Assembly (NCBI RefSeq): GCF_022063185.1
Contig: NZ_CP091913.1
Span: forward strand, 5,867,141-5,931,140
Reading direction: 5' to 3'
Length of the DNA stretch: 64,000 nucleotides
Source: Nostoc sp. UHCC 0870
Lineage (GTDB): Bacteria; Cyanobacteriota; Cyanobacteriia; Cyanobacteriales; Nostocaceae
Shown in pieces: positions 19,865 through 28,176 of the stretch. How positions within the stretch are numbered: the stretch's first letter is position 1; every line of letters starts with the position of its first letter. A model generated the notes under the pieces. The model had not been told where the DNA came from and made no database searches. It saw only the letters and a program-made list of their open reading frames with translations. Both the position numbers and the translations under genes were made by a program.

Positions 19865-20656
19865 ATGTCCCAAACTATCCCGATAGATAAAAGCAAATCT
19901 ATTTTAGAAGCCAAGTCAATAACTCGCCGCTTTGGTGGGTTAGTGGCGGTAAATAATGTATCTTTTACAGTTAATAAATATGAAATTTTTGGATTAATAG
20001 GCCCTAATGGTGCTGGTAAAACGACCTTATTTAATTTAATTACAGCGTTAATTCCCCTTTCTAGTGGAGAACTAATTTATCAAGGGCAAGAAATTTCTCA
20101 ACGGCGTTCTTATGAAATTGCTAGTTTAGGTATTGCTCGTACCTTCCAAAATATTCGCTTATTCGGGGAATTATCCGCTCTAGAGAATGTGATTATTGCC
20201 AGACATTTACATACGAATAGTAGTATATTTACAGGGGTTTTAGGCTTACCGCCAGCACCAAGAGAAGAAGCAAAAAGTAGACAGAAAGCTTTAGAATTAT
20301 TAGATATGGTGGGATTAAGCGATCGCGCCACAGAAAAATCCCGAAATTTTGCCTATGGTGATCAACGTCGCTTAGAAATTGCTCGTGCTTTAGCTTTAGA
20401 ACCGCAAATATTACTACTTGATGAACCTGCGGCGGGGATGAATCCCAGTGAAAAAGTACAACTGAGCGATTTTATTCGGGATTTGCGCGATCGCTTCAAT
20501 TTAACTATTATTCTTATTGAGCATCACGTCCCCTTAGTCATGGGACTATGCAACAGAATAGCAGTATTAGATTTTGGACAATTAATAGCCTTGGGTGAAC
20601 CCTCTGTAGTCAGAAATAATCCGGCTGTGATTGAAGCTTATTTAGGTAATGAATGA
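19865..20656 (+). CDS. livG: Branched-chain/neutral amino acid ABC transporter ATPase LivG
   Basis: A 263-residue ATPase of the LivG (NatA) type. It has Walker A (GPNGAGKTTLFNLI), signature YGDQRRLEIARALA in the LivG form without the usual LSGG, and Walker B (LLLDEPAAGMNPSE). The LivG-specific GIARTFQNIRLFGELSALENV and IEHHVPLVMGLCNRIAVLDFG are also present. It energises uptake of hydrophobic amino acids with LivF, two permeases and a binding protein. LivF is 700 bp downstream, but no permease or binding protein is in the window. Scattered nat genes are known in Anabaena. Confidence 0.9.
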   Translation: MSQTIPIDKSKSILEAKSITRRFGGLVAVNNVSFTVNKYEIFGLIGPNGAGKTTLFNLITALIPLSSGELIYQGQEISQRRSYEIASLGIARTFQNIRLFGELSALENVIIARHLHTNSSIFTGVLGLPPAPREEAKSRQKALELLDMVGLSDRATEKSRNFAYGDQRRLEIARALALEPQILLLDEPAAGMNPSEKVQLSDFIRDLRDRFNLTIILIEHHVPLVMGLCNRIAVLDFGQLIALGEPSVVRNNPAVIEAYLGNE

Positions 20657-20745
20657 GCAATAGATTAGGCGTAGCGAGCGATCGCCTTATATCTGAGAAA
20701 GAGTAGTAGACAAGTCCCCTTGCCTGTAATAATAGGAAAGCAGCC

Positions 20746-21018
20746 CTAAGATACTTTCGATTGCTGCCATAGGATAAGTTTCAATTGAGAGCAATAGCAA
20801 GCCCCATCACTAATTTCTGGTTCGTGTTCAGCTATCCAATCATAAATTTGTGCGGCTTTTACTAATGCCAGTTTTTCTGAGCGATAAAGTTGAGGAGTAG
20901 GACAGTAAGCTTCGCCATTGATATGTATAGCTACAATCTGCCAATAGTCGCTGCTTTCACCTTCTGGTATAACTTCTAAAAACCCGTTGCTGTAAGACTC
21001 GATTATTCCTATGTTCAT
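20746..21018 (-). CDS. Hypothetical protein, 90 aa
   Basis: A 90-residue soluble protein that I do not recognise. It begins MNIGIIESYSNGFLEVIPEGESSDYWQIV and contains a C-terminal CYCSQLKLILWQQ segment. The composition looks like a folded protein rather than a chance frame. It lies on the opposite strand between livG and livF, so it is unlikely to share their regulation. Confidence 0.55.
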   Translation of the reverse strand: MNIGIIESYSNGFLEVIPEGESSDYWQIVAIHINGEAYCPTPQLYRSEKLALVKAAQIYDWIAEHEPEISDGACYCSQLKLILWQQSKVS

Positions 21019-21353
21019 CTACAACCATCAAATTTTAAACAAAGGTCACAACATGAGATACCAGCCATTCAAGTGAGAGAAAGCTGGAATCATGAGAGAA
21101 TGCCATAGCAACCCCTACTAATGATTGTGTGTTCGTAGTCCATGAAAATCTGAATTATTGGTCACTTTTTGGCTAGTTGTCTTAGTGCTATTTTGGGCTT
21201 CATGATGAAAGTATTCGTCTCAAAACCAATATCAAAAAAGTAAAGTAGCAAAAATTAAAAATTAATATGTGAGCAAGTGCCAACATATTGCAAAAACCTT
21301 ATATTGATGTATGTTAGGTTTTATGACCTCATTCTACATTTCTGCAACCGCCG
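21019..21353. other. Intergenic region upstream of livF
   Basis: 335 bp of ordinary composition between the divergent small gene and livF. I see no repeat, hairpin or recognisable regulatory motif. Confidence 0.5.
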
Positions 21354-22100
21354 ATGAACGCCGATAAACACCAATATGAAGATAGTCAAGATTTTGTAAT
21401 TTTAGAGGTGCAAGACCTTGATGTTAATTATGGTGGTATTCAAGCCCTAAAAAAGATTAATTTAACTATTCAAAAGGGCGAGGTAGTTACTTTAATTGGT
21501 GCTAATGGTGCGGGGAAAACTACAACACTACGCGCGATATCTAAAATAGTTAATCCTCTCAATGGGCAAATTATTTATAGTGGACGGAATATTACCCGTC
21601 GCCAACCTCATGAACTTGTAAAGTTGGGGATTGCTCATTGTCCAGAAGGTCGGCGAGTTTTGGCAAAGCAAACGGTGTTAGATAATTTACTTTTGGGTGC
21701 TTATATTCGCTCAAATCAAGCTGAAATTAAAGCTGATATTCAAAATCAATTTGAGTTATTTCCTCGGTTAGCGCAACGACGTACTCAACTAGCCGGAACT
21801 CTTAGTGGTGGTGAACAACAAATGTTAGCGATCGCTCGTGCTTTAATGAGTAGACCACAACTATTGCTTTTAGATGAGCCGAGTTTGGGTTTAGCACCTG
21901 CGATCGTCAAAGAAATATTCTCAATTATTGAAAATTTGCGGGCTACTGGTGTGACTATTTTATTAGTCGAACAAAACGCCAATTTAGCTCTACAAATTGC
22001 TGATAGAGGTTATGTTTTAGAAGCTGGTTCTATCACTTTAACTGGTGCAGCTTCAGAGTTAATTAGTGATGAGCGAGTGAAAAAAGCTTATTTGGGCTAA
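21354..22100 (+). CDS. livF: Branched-chain/neutral amino acid ABC transporter ATPase LivF
   Basis: A 248-residue ATPase of the LivF (NatE) type. It carries Walker A (GANGAGKTTTLRAI), signature LSGGEQQMLAIARALM, Walker B (LLLDEPSLGLAP) and the LivF-typical GIAHCPEGRRVLAKQTVLDNLLLGAY and VEQNANLALQIADRGYVLEAG. It pairs with LivG in amino acid uptake. The first 15 residues (NADKHQYEDSQDF) are extra to the family core. No partner permease is nearby. Confidence 0.9.
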   Translation: MNADKHQYEDSQDFVILEVQDLDVNYGGIQALKKINLTIQKGEVVTLIGANGAGKTTTLRAISKIVNPLNGQIIYSGRNITRRQPHELVKLGIAHCPEGRRVLAKQTVLDNLLLGAYIRSNQAEIKADIQNQFELFPRLAQRRTQLAGTLSGGEQQMLAIARALMSRPQLLLLDEPSLGLAPAIVKEIFSIIENLRATGVTILLVEQNANLALQIADRGYVLEAGSITLTGAASELISDERVKKAYLG

Positions 22101-22294
22101 TTATTTGTAACAAATTTTGCCAGTATGGTAATCACTGGGGGTCAGAATTCTACTTCCCGGCTTTATTTTTATACCGACAAATAAATTTAACTATTACAAA
22201 AGGTTACAAAATTTGTCCTATATTGGGTTTGCACCCGTCTTTTCGGATGTCTATCTTTGTGTGGATGCGAATGGAATTCGCCTGAATATAAGCC

Positions 22295-22942
22295 ATGAGT
22301 CAAATAGTTTGGATCGCAAGACACGCCAACCGCCTCGACTTCGTAAACCCCGATTGGTTTCTCACCGCAGAACGACGCTACGATCCACCCCTGTCTGAAG
22401 ATGGTTTTGTTCAAGCCAAGCAGCTAGCTAGGCGGTTAAAACAAGAAAAAATCACCCATATTTTTGCTTCTCCCTTCCTGCGGACAGTACAAACAGCCAA
22501 CGCTGTAGCAGAAGTTTTAGATTTGCCAATTAAACTAGAAACAGGACTAAGCGAATGGCTAAACCCTGCTTGGATGACAGAAGAACCCGAAAAACTCTCA
22601 ACTCCAGCCCTATCAGCATTATTTCCCAGAATTGATACCAGCTACACGCCCCAAATTGCTGCCAAATATCCCGAAACTCACGAACAGGTACGCGCACGTT
22701 CAGCACAAACTGCTAGGTGCTTGGCATCGGAATACTTCCCCCATGATATTTTGCTAGTAGCACATGGGGCTTCTGTACTGGGGAGTGCGATGGGTTTAGT
22801 GGGGGATATTGCCAAAACCGAAGTCAAAGCTTCCTTGTGTTCTGTAGTCAAAGTAGTCCGTAGAGAACCAGAATGGTTGCTAGAACTAAAGGGAGATACC
22901 ACCCATTTAACTCAGGTAGAGGAAGTTATTCGTTTTGCTTGA
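22295..22942 (+). CDS. Histidine phosphatase superfamily protein
   Basis: A 215-residue protein of the phosphoglycerate-mutase-like branch-1 fold. The catalytic RHA motif (IARHANRLD, His10) and the second catalytic His (LVAHGASVLGSAMG, about residue 153) are present, along with FASPFLRTVQTANAVAE that carries the phosphate-pocket Arg. The substrate is unknown. The start at 22295 leaves the usual very short strand before the RH motif. Confidence 0.85.
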   Translation: MSQIVWIARHANRLDFVNPDWFLTAERRYDPPLSEDGFVQAKQLARRLKQEKITHIFASPFLRTVQTANAVAEVLDLPIKLETGLSEWLNPAWMTEEPEKLSTPALSALFPRIDTSYTPQIAAKYPETHEQVRARSAQTARCLASEYFPHDILLVAHGASVLGSAMGLVGDIAKTEVKASLCSVVKVVRREPEWLLELKGDTTHLTQVEEVIRFA

Positions 22943-22944
22943 AA

Positions 22945-22998
22945 TTGGGGATTGGGGATTGGGGATTGGGGACTGGGGACTGGGGACTGGGGACTGGG
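22945..22998. repeat. Short tandem repeat (GGGGATT/GGGGACT heptamer)
   Basis: About seven copies of a GGGGATT or GGGGACT heptamer follow the phosphatase gene. A second unrelated repeat with TTACTCA units fills 23038-23075. Related GGGGACT runs occur at 51836, 56611, 58976 and 60284. Confidence 0.85.
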
Positions 22999-23082
22999 GA
23001 CTGGAAGGGAGAATGACTATTACTTATTGTCTTCTCACTCATTACTCATTACTCATCACTCATTACTCATTACTCAGCACCG

Positions 23083-23112
23083 GCTAAACGCCGCGCTACC
23101 GCTAACACAACT
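23083..23112. repeat. Small dispersed repeat, copy 2
   Basis: GCTAAACGCCGCGCTACCGC followed by TAACACAACTC, a near copy of the element at 19831-19860, is located 19 bp before the glk start codon. Confidence 0.6.
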
Positions 23113-23130
23113 CACTTACTGATAATTTTT

Positions 23131-24156
23131 ATGACACTGTTACTAGCAGGAGATATTGGCGGTACAAAAACTATTTTGCGTTTGGTAGAAATATCAGACT
23201 CATCTGGGTTGCAGACTATTTATGAGGAAAGTTACCAGAGCGGGGATTTTCCTGATTTAGTACCGATGGTACAGCAATTTTTACTTAAAGCCAACGCAGG
23301 TACACCGAAAAAAGCTTGTTTTGCGATCGCTGGCCCGGTGGTCAACAATACTGCCAAACTCACGAATTTAGCTTGGTTTCTGGATACAGACCGCCTAGCG
23401 CAAGAATTGGGTATTCCCCTGATTTCCTTGATTAATGACTTTGCGGCTGTCGGTTATGGCATTTTCGGCTTGAGTAAACAAGACTTGCTGACTTTGCAAG
23501 TTGGTAAACACCAATCCGAAGCACCGATTGCCATTATTGGGGCTGGTACTGGCTTGGGACAAGGATTTTTAATCAAACAGGGCAATAACTATCAAGTCTT
23601 TCCCTCTGAAGGAGGACACGCCGACTTTGCCCCCCGCAATGAGTTAGAGTTTCAGTTATTGAAATATCTGCTCGATAAACATGATATTCAACGCGTGTCT
23701 GTAGAACGGGTAGTTTCTGGTCAAGGGATTGTGGCTATTTACCAATTTCTGCGCGATCGCAAACACGCCAGCGAATCCCCAGAAATCGCCCAAATTGTCC
23801 GCACTTGGGAACAAGAAGCCGGACAGCCAGAAAAAAGCGTTGATCCTGGTGCAGCCATTGGTCAAGCTGGAGTCTCAGGAAGCGATCGCCTCTCGGAACA
23901 AACCTTACAAATGTTTATCGATGCTTACGGCGCAGAAGCCGGTAATCTCGCCCTCAAACTCTTACCCTACGGAGGCTTATATATCGCTGGTGGGATTGCA
24001 CCTAAAATCTTGAATTTAATTCAAACTAGTAACTTCTTGTTGAACTTCACCCAAAAAGGCAGAATGCGCCCCTTACTAGCAGAAATACCGGTGCATATTA
24101 TTCTCAATCAACAAGTGGGATTGATCGGTGCAGCTTTATGTGCGGCTAGGTTATAA
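23131..24156 (+). CDS. glk: Glucokinase
   Basis: A 341-residue ATP-dependent glucokinase of the bacterial Glk family (usual length 320-350). It has the phosphate-binding LAGDIGGTKTILRL at the N-terminus, the glucose-binding SLINDFAAVGYG with catalytic Asp, IIGAGTGLGQGFLI (adenosine site), and PSEGGHADFAPRNELEFQLL. The C-terminal YGGLYIAGGIAPKIL is also typical. It phosphorylates glucose to glucose-6-phosphate in the cytoplasm. The next gene is 45 bp away on the same strand, so the two may be co-transcribed. Confidence 0.93.
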   Translation: MTLLLAGDIGGTKTILRLVEISDSSGLQTIYEESYQSGDFPDLVPMVQQFLLKANAGTPKKACFAIAGPVVNNTAKLTNLAWFLDTDRLAQELGIPLISLINDFAAVGYGIFGLSKQDLLTLQVGKHQSEAPIAIIGAGTGLGQGFLIKQGNNYQVFPSEGGHADFAPRNELEFQLLKYLLDKHDIQRVSVERVVSGQGIVAIYQFLRDRKHASESPEIAQIVRTWEQEAGQPEKSVDPGAAIGQAGVSGSDRLSEQTLQMFIDAYGAEAGNLALKLLPYGGLYIAGGIAPKILNLIQTSNFLLNFTQKGRMRPLLAEIPVHIILNQQVGLIGAALCAARL

Positions 24157-24201
24157 CAGCTAGCATCATCAGTGATATCAGCATCTGAGAATGCTAAAAC
24201 T

Positions 24202-24825
24202 ATGACACATAGAGTTTTGTTCCCATTGATCGCCGCTACCTTAATTTGTGGCGGCTCGTTGATTGTAGACGCAAGTCAACCCAAACGTCCGTCTGTACCC
24301 GCTAAAACTTCCGTGTCGCCAAAAAAACCACCTGTTACCCAACCAGTACAGCCACAATGGAAGTTATTCACAGCCCCAGACGGACGTTTTACTGTATTAA
24401 TGCCGGGGATGCCTAAAAGGGAATCCCAAACTCAAAAAACCTACATGGGGGAAATTGACCTAGAAATATTTTCTGCCCAACCACCCAAGCAGGAAGTAGC
24501 CTATCTAGTGGTTTATAATGAATTTCCCCATAGTTACGGGCAAATGACCAACCCTCAAGAAATCTTGAATAACGTCCAGGAGATGGCGTTAAAAACAACT
24601 AAAAGTAACTTAATTAGTCAGCGCAATATCCGCAGTTCCAATGGTCATCCAGGAAAAGAATTTGCCTACATTAACGTCGGCGGCAAAATCACCAGAACCA
24701 GAATCTACATTGCTGAAGGACGTTTATATCAAGTAATGGCAATAACTACGAGAAAGCAGCAGCAAAACTTAGCTAGAACTATTACAAGATACCTAAATTC
24801 TTTTCAGATAGTTCTAAAAAGATGA
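24202..24825 (+). CDS. Secreted/periplasmic protein of unknown function
   Basis: A 207-residue protein with an N-terminal signal peptide (MTHRVLFPLIAATLICGGSLIVDA), a Pro/Lys/Ser-rich linker, and a globular domain of about 140 residues beginning WKLFTAPDGRFTVLMPGMPK. Proteins with this F(T)APDGRFxVxMPG.P pattern are common in cyanobacteria but uncharacterised as far as I know. The ATG at 24202 starts the signal peptide; a GTG at 24172 would add ten polar residues before it. It follows glk closely and may share its transcript. Confidence 0.7.
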   Translation: MTHRVLFPLIAATLICGGSLIVDASQPKRPSVPAKTSVSPKKPPVTQPVQPQWKLFTAPDGRFTVLMPGMPKRESQTQKTYMGEIDLEIFSAQPPKQEVAYLVVYNEFPHSYGQMTNPQEILNNVQEMALKTTKSNLISQRNIRSSNGHPGKEFAYINVGGKITRTRIYIAEGRLYQVMAITTRKQQQNLARTITRYLNSFQIVLKR

Positions 24826-24852
24826 GATATATTACCAAGCCCCGTTAGGGCG

Positions 24853-24926
24853 GGTGTAGGGGTGTAGGGGTGTAGGGGTGTAGGGTTGTAGGGGTGTAGG
24901 GGTGTAGGGGTGTAGGGGTGTAGGGG
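24853..24926. repeat. Short tandem repeat (GGGTGTAG octamer)
   Basis: About nine copies of GTGTAGGG. A complementary ACCCCTACACCC segment lies at about 25023-25056, so the two could pair in a long stem. The same octamer forms the array at 51444-51508. Confidence 0.85.
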
Positions 24927-25102
24927 GAAGAAAGAGCAGCCAACCTAATCCTTGGGTTAAAAGCCCTTGCTCCTTGGGGCAACCGTGTTGGGAGGGTTTT
25001 CAATCCCCGTCCAACACCTTCAACCCCTACACCCTTAAACTCTTACACCCCTAATGAACAGCCTGGAAGTTAGCTTTTGGACTGAGAGAAAAAGAATGTA
25101 GA

Positions 25103-25168
25103 GCGATCGCCCTTTTTATCCATACCGCTCATCATGAAATATAAAAAGGCGATCGCATCAATATTTGC
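25103..25168. other. CRISPR-flanking block shared with the main array
   Basis: This segment, with two HIP1 sites flanking CTCATCATGAAATATAAAAA, is nearly identical to 34601-34667, which abuts the degenerate end of the main array. It marks the trailer side of both CRISPR loci and shows that they are copies of one block. Confidence 0.75.
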
Positions 25169-25214
25169 TTAATTCAACTTCCGAAGAAGTTTAAAGTTGG
25201 AATATCACCTATTA

Positions 25215-26355
25215 GACATCTCCAAAATAGTATTATTCTGTGATAAAAGAACATTAAAGCGTTATTTTGACACAGAAGCATGAGCAATATACTGAATTAC
25301 ATTGAAGAGAATCCTAAACAAACCCAAAGGTTAATAGGTCTGGAATATGAACAGTTACAACAATTAATCATAAATGGGGAAAGATTATATCATGAAAAAA
25401 AAGCTTTACTGGAATCTAAGAAAGTGAGAATTATTGCTGGTGGAGGAGGTCGGAAACCAAAATTATCTATTTCTGAACAAATCATTTTAACTTTAGTGTA
25501 TCTCCGACATCTGACAACCTTTCAACTTCTAGGTATTCAGTTTGAAGTAAGTGAGTCTACAGCCAACGATACGTTTAACTATTGGTTGCCTAACTTGCGA
25601 GAATTACTGCCATCAAGTTTGCTTGAACAAGTAAAAAAAAACGCTTCTGACTATGAAGTAGTAAAAGAAATGCTCACAGAATATGAATTAATAGTAGATA
25701 GCTATGAACAAGTCAGAGAAAGACCTAGAGACAATGATGAACAAAAGAAATATTTTTCAGGTAAGAAGAGTAATCATACATTTAAAACTCAAATGATTAT
25801 TTTACCTGATGCTAGTGATATCGTTGATGTTGTGGCAGGTGAACCTGGTCCAAAAAGCGATATAACTTTGTTCCGAGAATATCGTTCAGAGTTTGATGCC
25901 AAACAAAGATTTAAAGGAGATAAGGCATATCTTGGAGAAGATTTAATTACAACTCCAATTAAGAAACCAAGAAATCAAGAACTAACAACTGAACAGAAAG
26001 AACAGAACAAAATATTTTCATCTAAACGAATCTTTGTTGAACATCGAATACGGTCAGTCAAAATCTTTCGAGTTGTCCAAGAGAGATTTAGGTTAAATAC
26101 CCGCAAATATAAGCAAGTAATTTTGACGATTTGTGGGCTAGTAAGGTTACGGATTCGAGGGCTAATATTACCATTAGAAATATCAGCTATATCATCAGGT
26201 TAAAATTATCGCATATAACTAGATATTTTTGCCTAATTATCAACAGCAAATATCTCAAAGTCTTATTTCATCGTACAGAATAGCTAATTTAAGATGATTG
26301 CATTTAGTGGCTACAGCCTAGCCAAACAAAGGCTTTGACTGTTTTCGGAGATGTC
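25215..26355 (+). mobile_element. IS5-family-like insertion sequence inside a CRISPR spacer
   Basis: A 1,141-bp element. Its ends are GACATCTCCAAAA (25215) and TTTTCGGAGATGTC (ending 26355), imperfect inverted repeats of about 13-14 bp. It is flanked by direct TATTA copies at 25210-25214 and 26356-26360. If the true target duplication is shorter (TA or TTA), the inverted repeats gain one or two bases. It carries one transposase gene. Confidence 0.88.
25280..26203 (+). CDS. IS5-like transposase (DDE_Tnp_4 type)
   Basis: A 307-residue transposase. An N-terminal helix-turn-helix region (about 60-110; LSISEQIILTLVYLRHLTTF, FEVSESTANDTFNYWLP) precedes a DDE catalytic core. Candidate acidic residues are Asp in LIVDSYEQ, Asp in GPKSDITLF and Glu in FVEHRIRSVKIFRVVQERFR. 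The frame is intact over the expected length, so the element may still be active. It occupies nearly all of the IS. Confidence 0.88.
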   Translation: MSNILNYIEENPKQTQRLIGLEYEQLQQLIINGERLYHEKKALLESKKVRIIAGGGGRKPKLSISEQIILTLVYLRHLTTFQLLGIQFEVSESTANDTFNYWLPNLRELLPSSLLEQVKKNASDYEVVKEMLTEYELIVDSYEQVRERPRDNDEQKKYFSGKKSNHTFKTQMIILPDASDIVDVVAGEPGPKSDITLFREYRSEFDAKQRFKGDKAYLGEDLITTPIKKPRNQELTTEQKEQNKIFSSKRIFVEHRIRSVKIFRVVQERFRLNTRKYKQVILTICGLVRLRIRGLILPLEISAISSG

Positions 26356-26494
26356 TATTACTATGCGTTGAGCGTAGTTGTTTCCATTAATTCAACTTCC
26401 GAAGAAGTTTAAAGCAGAAATGGAGGGCAATAAATGATATAGATTCTTAATAACTAACATATTGACCAACCTCAAACCCATACCAGGAATGTGA

Positions 26495-26549
26495 TTTGGG
26501 GCATTCCACGAAACAATCAGGGTTTCAGCGATTTTAGTTTTGCCCCAAA
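26495..26549. other. Stem-loop element next to the CRISPR remnant (copy 1)
   Basis: TTTGGGGCA at 26495-26503 pairs with TGCCCCAAA at 26541-26549. The loop holds ACGAAACAATCAGGGTTTCA, in which GAAAC and GTTTC form an inner hairpin. The second copy at 35553-35603 keeps both stems despite different stem sequence. It lies between the last repeat and the kinase 3' fragment. Confidence 0.65.
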
Positions 26550-26684
26550 AACCAATATCAGCCAATCACTAAAAGATCATAATTTCCAAATCATTGGGCG
26601 GTATACCTCAACTTCACCTATCAAACAAGCAATATACTCCCGTACTTGTAACTCAATGTAGCGACGGGATGGTACTTCACGTTA

Positions 26685-26983
26685 CTACTTAGCAGCATTG
26701 ACAACCCATGCACTATTCTCCTCATCCCATAACAGAGAAAAGCGCACAGAATTAGAAGATTGTCTACCGGTTTTCATCAAGTATGTCAACCGCGTAGTAA
26801 CTGTAGCTGTTTCTGTATTCGCTTCTACTAAATTGACATTATCAACATTAACGCTTTCTACCTGTCCTCCCCACCACTCCACGTAAGAAAGATAGCCTTT
26901 GGGGTGCAGCTTGCTATTTTGAAAGCTGGGAGATAGCATATTCCACGCAGTTTCATACTCACCCTGATTGATAGTTGCATAAT
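26685..26983 (-). pseudogene. Fragment of a Ser/Thr kinase gene (C-terminal NTF2-like domain only)
   Basis: About 100 codons nearly identical to the last part of the kinase at 35665-37359 (YATINQGEYETAWNMLSPSF ... LTYLMKTGRQSSNSVRFSLL), including the stop codon. The match ends abruptly at about 26983 inside a small dispersed repeat, so the kinase, membrane and linker regions are missing. The domain resembles the NTF2-like sensor domains found behind bacterial Ser/Thr kinases. It is not expected to be functional. It shows that a block holding the CRISPR locus and the kinase tail has been duplicated. Confidence 0.9.
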
Positions 26984-27006
26984 ATGCCTCCGGCACGCTA
27001 CGCGAA
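26984..27006. repeat. Small dispersed repeat at the duplication breakpoint
   Basis: GCCTCCGGCACGCTACGCGA sits exactly where homology to the kinase gene stops. It belongs to the CGCTACGCGAA type of short repeats that litter Nostoc genomes. Confidence 0.5.
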
Positions 27007-27031
27007 CACAAAAATATACCACTCCTGCACC

Positions 27032-27199
27032 TTAATTTTCTGGTGGTAGAAAGACACCATCAATTTCAAATCTAGGTTCTTTTACAGCTACGGAATCAAA
27101 TCGGTAAGCATCTGCATTACTTGGGGGTGTTGCTATTAATTGAAACAACAGTGTAGGCGATTGTTGAAATAATTTGTAAAATATTGAATCTCGACGCAT
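27032..27199 (-). pseudogene. N-terminal fragment of a DUF2887 (Rpn/PD-(D/E)XK-like) gene
   Basis: A 55-codon open frame, MRRDSIFYKLFQQSPTLLFQ, then ADAYRFDSVAVKEPRFEIDG and VFLPPEN, followed by a stop. This is the characteristic start of DUF2887 proteins, which are usually about 250-300 residues and belong to the Rpn/transposase-associated nuclease group. The catalytic region is missing, so the gene is broken. Its 3' end lies 26 bp from the small repeat at 26984-27006. Confidence 0.75.
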
Positions 27200-27371
27200 G
27201 AAGACGCATGAAGTAGTATTAGCAATCTATTGAATTCGTTGTTATAAAAGTAGGCTTGTACTACAAAGACTTGCTCGTAGGTTGAGTTGAGCTAGAAAAA
27301 ACCAATGCAAATTTATAGATGATTGGTATCAAACTTTTATTCTCTACAAATTTGGATGAGGTATATTTTAA

Positions 27372-28166
27372 TTAATTTCTAGCATTAGTAAATATTGCTG
27401 CTGCATTTGATGAACCTACATATCGCCAGTGCCAAGGTTCAAAGTTTACTCCTTGAAGATTGTTGGCAGGGAAAGACATTTCAAAGCCAAATTTTTTAGC
27501 GTTACGAGTCAGCCAGCGATAAGCATCTGTTTTTTTAAACGCCAAAGTAATATCCTGTTTGGGAAATTTACCATCCGTTAAATCTACAGCAAAGCCTGTA
27601 TGATGTTCGCTATATCCAGGAGGCGCACTAATTTTAGCTGCTGCTTGTGCAGAACCGTAACGCTGAATTTGATTTTGGAATAATTTTTGTTGTTTTTCTA
27701 TGCTGCGAAAACCTGAAACCGGAATTATCCAAACACCTGCATCTCTGGCTGCATAAATCATCTTCATAAATGCTTGACAAGCCTCTGGATTAAGAAACTC
27801 AAATCTTTGGTCTATTCCACTAGCATAGCTACCTACAATGATTAATTGTTTGGGATCAGCTTGTGAATAGGGGAAATGTCCGTAGGCAATTTGAGTAGTT
27901 ATTGGTTGTTGGTTAACTGGAGGTAAGTTGTCTACAGTTATTGATGTGGAATTAGTGCTGATCTCTACACTTGGTAGTGCAGATTTCATTGAATTTACTT
28001 TAGGAGTAACTATATTAGATGGTGTTGAATATGTAGTAGCTTGACCTGAGGGATTTGTAAGTGAAAATTTCAGCAATAACACACCAAAAATTACAACCGT
28101 AAATAAAGCTATTGTAGCAATTCCTAATAACCTTAAAAGATAAAACCTTTTCTTTTTTGGTTTCAT
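27372..28166 (-). CDS. D-alanyl-D-alanine carboxypeptidase, VanY type (peptidase M15B)
   Basis: About 264 residues. An N-terminal membrane anchor (LLRLLGIATIALFTVVIFGVLLLKF) and a Ser/Thr/Pro-rich linker precede the M15B domain (about 110-260). Zinc ligands and catalytic residues are visible in SEHHTGFAVDLTDG (SxHxxGxAxD) and EPWHWRY, with VSGFRS and RDAGV upstream. It should trim the peptide stems of peptidoglycan in the periplasm. A GTG at 28184 would overlap the kinase gene by 8 bp; the ATG at 28166 leaves a 10-bp gap. Either way it is translationally close to the kinase gene upstream, which suggests envelope control by phosphorylation. Confidence 0.88.
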   Translation of the reverse strand: MKPKKKRFYLLRLLGIATIALFTVVIFGVLLLKFSLTNPSGQATTYSTPSNIVTPKVNSMKSALPSVEISTNSTSITVDNLPPVNQQPITTQIAYGHFPYSQADPKQLIIVGSYASGIDQRFEFLNPEACQAFMKMIYAARDAGVWIIPVSGFRSIEKQQKLFQNQIQRYGSAQAAAKISAPPGYSEHHTGFAVDLTDGKFPKQDITLAFKKTDAYRWLTRNAKKFGFEMSFPANNLQGVNFEPWHWRYVGSSNAAAIFTNARN

Positions 28167-28176
28167 AATTAATAAT

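Larger units (their letters stand above)
25169..26414 (-). CRISPR. Remnant CRISPR locus, two repeats, spacer split by an IS
   Basis: A terminal repeat degenerate at its left end (conserved 28 nt at 25169-25196) and an intact 35-nt repeat at 26380-26414 are the same repeat as in the main array. Between them sit an 18-nt spacer half (25197-25214), an IS (25215-26355) with a TATTA duplication (26356-26360), and a 19-nt spacer half (26361-26379). Removing the IS and one TATTA yields a 37-nt spacer, within the 35-39 nt range of the main array. The repeat read on the - strand ends in ATGGAAAC, like a standard crRNA 5' handle, so that strand is probably transcribed. No cas genes are nearby. Confidence 0.9.

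Noticed and set aside
22187..22414. 75-codon open frame on - over the phosphatase start
   Set aside because: Overlaps the RH-motif region of a well-supported + gene.
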